Below, piece after piece: positions 62,822-64,000 of a DNA stretch of 64,000 nucleotides. Each line of letters opens with the position of its first letter. Position 1 is the first letter of the stretch. The translations under genes were made by a program, and so were the position numbers. The stretch comes from Paenibacillus baekrokdamisoli (lineage in GTDB: Bacteria > Bacillota > Bacilli > Paenibacillales > Paenibacillaceae), in assembly GCF_003945345.1 (NCBI RefSeq), contig NZ_AP019308.1, positions 1,550,001 through 1,614,000 on the forward strand. Reading direction: 5' to 3'. A model generated the notes under the pieces. The model searched no databases. It had not been told where the DNA came from and saw only the letters and a program-made list of their open reading frames with translations.

Positions 62822-64000
62822 ATGAAGGCTGTAATTATGGCAGGTGGAAAAGGGACACGATTGCGTCCTCTTACCAGCAACACACCGAAACCGATGGTAC
62901 CTTTATTGGATCGGCCTGTAATGGCCTACACGATCGAGCTTCTCAAGAAGTACGGGATTACGGACATTGCGGTAACCGTGCAGTACCTCCCAGAGGTGAT
63001 TCGGCAGTATTTTGGCGATGGATCCGATTACGGGGTGCGGCTCCACTATGTGGAAGAGGAATACCCGCTCGGCACGGCGGGAAGCGTAAAGAACGCGGAG
63101 GACTTCCTTGACGAAACGTTCCTTGTTATCAGTGGTGATGCGCTCACGGATTTCAATTTGGGAAAAGCAGTCGCCTATCATCGGGAGAAGCAGGCGGTTG
63201 CCACACTTGTTCTGACTCAGGTGGAGAACCCGCTGGAATTCGGTGTCATCATGACCGACGAAGCGGGAGAAATTATCCGATTTCTGGAGAAACCATGCTG
63301 GGGGGAAGTGTTCAGCGACACGGTCAATACCGGGATATACGTGCTCGAGCCAGAAGTATTTCGCTACTTCGACCACGGCAAACCGTTTGATTTCAGTAAA
63401 GATCTATTCCCTCTGTTAATGAAAGATAAACGCTCGCTCTATGGGTATGTTGCGGAAGGCTATTGGTCGGACATTGGCAACCTTTTGCAGTACCGGCAAG
63501 CACAATTCGACATGCTGGACCTAAAGGTCGAAGTAAATGTCACCGGAAGAGAAATCGCGCCGCAAGTATGGGTAGGCGAAGGCGTACGAATTGATCCGAA
63601 CGTAACACTAACGGGCCCTGCTTTCATCGGCCGTCATAGCGTAATTGAAGCTGGAGTCAGCCTGAATGGCTATACCGTTGTGGGGGAAAGTTCGCGAATC
63701 GCTCGCAGCGCTTCCTTGGAGCGATCGGTGCTCTGGAAGAGCAATTTTATCGATCAGAATGCCGAGATAAAAGGAGGCACCCTATGTAATAAAGTCGTCG
63801 TACGATCAGGTGCGATCGTCTCGGAGGAGGCGGTAGTGGGCGATGGGTGCCATATAGGGGTCAAGAGTTTCGTTCAACCGGGAATAAAAATTTTTCCAGG
63901 GAAAACGGTAGAGAGCCATACGACGCTAAACCATTCTCTGATCTGGGGAGAGCGAGTTACGAATCAGCTGTTCGGTCAACTCGGCGTAAAAGGTATCTGT
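62822..64000 (+). CDS. sugar nucleotidyltransferase (mannose/glucose-1-P type), runs off window
   Basis: 393 codons to the edge, no stop. N-terminal nucleotidyltransferase with [20 protein letters not shown] and [14 protein letters not shown], then from about 250 a left-handed beta helix with hexapeptide repeats ([28 protein letters not shown]). In Firmicutes and cyanobacteria this architecture often continues into a phosphoglucomutase domain, making a long fused enzyme; the missing part would show. ATG 62822 follows GGGGAGG, 35 bases after the GH57-GT4 gene. Supplies the activated sugar for that enzyme, by inference. Confidence 0.88.
   Translation, partial: MKAVIMAGGKGTRLRPLTSNTPKPMVPLLDRPVMAYTIELLKKYGITDIAVTVQYLPEVIRQYFGDGSDYGVRLHYVEEEYPLGTAGSVKNAEDFLDETFLVISGDALTDFNLGKAVAYHREKQAVATLVLTQVENPLEFGVIMTDEAGEIIRFLEKPCWGEVFSDTVNTGIYVLEPEVFRYFDHGKPFDFSKDLFPLLMKDKRSLYGYVAEGYWSDIGNLLQYRQAQFDMLDLKVEVNVTGREIAPQVWVGEGVRIDPNVTLTGPAFIGRHSVIEAGVSLNGYTVVGESSRIARSASLERSVLWKSNFIDQNAEIKGGTLCNKVVVRSGAIVSEEAVVGDGCHIGVKSFVQPGIKIFPGKTVESHTTLNHSLIWGERVTNQLFGQLGVKGIC

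Overview
The window looks like chromosomal DNA from a spore-forming, low-to-moderate GC Firmicute, most likely Paenibacillus or a close relative. Evidence for this: GGAGG-type ribosome binding sites throughout, frequent TTG/GTG starts, spore genes (YheC/D-type ATP-grasp protein, GerAB-type germinant permease), an Amj-type lipid II flippase, a perfect PerR box on the catalase gene, SigL/AcoR control and cre-like sites. No rRNA, tRNA or CRISPR array was found. Names rest on motif and family recognition only; no database search was run.

Layout. 1-4.9 kb: broken VanY-like peptidase end, then a sugar-type ABC import operon (two permeases, HlyD-like adaptor, lipoprotein binding protein) without an ATPase gene. 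5.0-6.2 kb: a leader peptide and terminator ahead of an APH-fold kinase. 6.6-10.6 kb: gene remnant, AspA/AstE-like peptidase, YheC/D protein, Amj flippase, membrane-tethered MerR regulator with a 19-bp-spacer promoter. 11-14.4 kb: PdtaS/EutW-type kinase, a 42-aa membrane protein and an APC permease. 14.6-15.5 kb: FusB-type EF-G-binding protein behind a leader peptide and sequestered ribosome binding site. 15.7-18.4 kb: AT-rich patch (truncated gene, HAD nucleotidase, Nudix) and a tyrosine recombinase. 18.5-25.6 kb: M3 peptidase, then a self-contained sigma-54 module (AcoR-like activator, two UAS, -24/-12 promoter, aldehyde dehydrogenase, DUF779, sigL). 25.7-37.9 kb: mixed housekeeping and stress genes (VOC, TrhO, catalase, PCYCGC lipoprotein, GerAB, LysR, ankyrin, amidohydrolase) plus decayed genes (YnfA, a poly-G frameshifted secreted protein). 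38-39.8 kb: TetR and cytochrome P450 sharing a perfect 14-bp palindrome. 40-46.9 kb: Nudix, P-loop kinase, PhyH dioxygenase, AraC regulator, HpaB monooxygenase, GNAT. 47.2-51.5 kb: DeoR-nagA, a CxxC/pentapeptide-repeat fusion, small proteins, ferritin-like protein. 51.6-55.9 kb: two-component system followed by FMN-binding protein, ApbE and RnfD-like protein, a compact extracytoplasmic flavin redox module. 55.9-58.9 kb: RNase H-like protein and an IS110-type element with a structured leader suited to a bridge RNA. 59.3-64 kb: DUF4912, GH57-GT4 fusion and sugar nucleotidyltransferase, a glucan/polysaccharide operon running off the end.

The strongest leads are regulatory. Two drug-resistance-type genes have their own short leader peptides and attenuator folds. 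The sigma-54 regulon is carried in one piece with its sigma factor. The flavin module has an activator-type direct repeat at its promoter. The IS110 element has a candidate bridge RNA region. Several other genes are visibly decaying (VanY, ComB-like, YnfA, the poly-G gene, a 15.7 kb stub).
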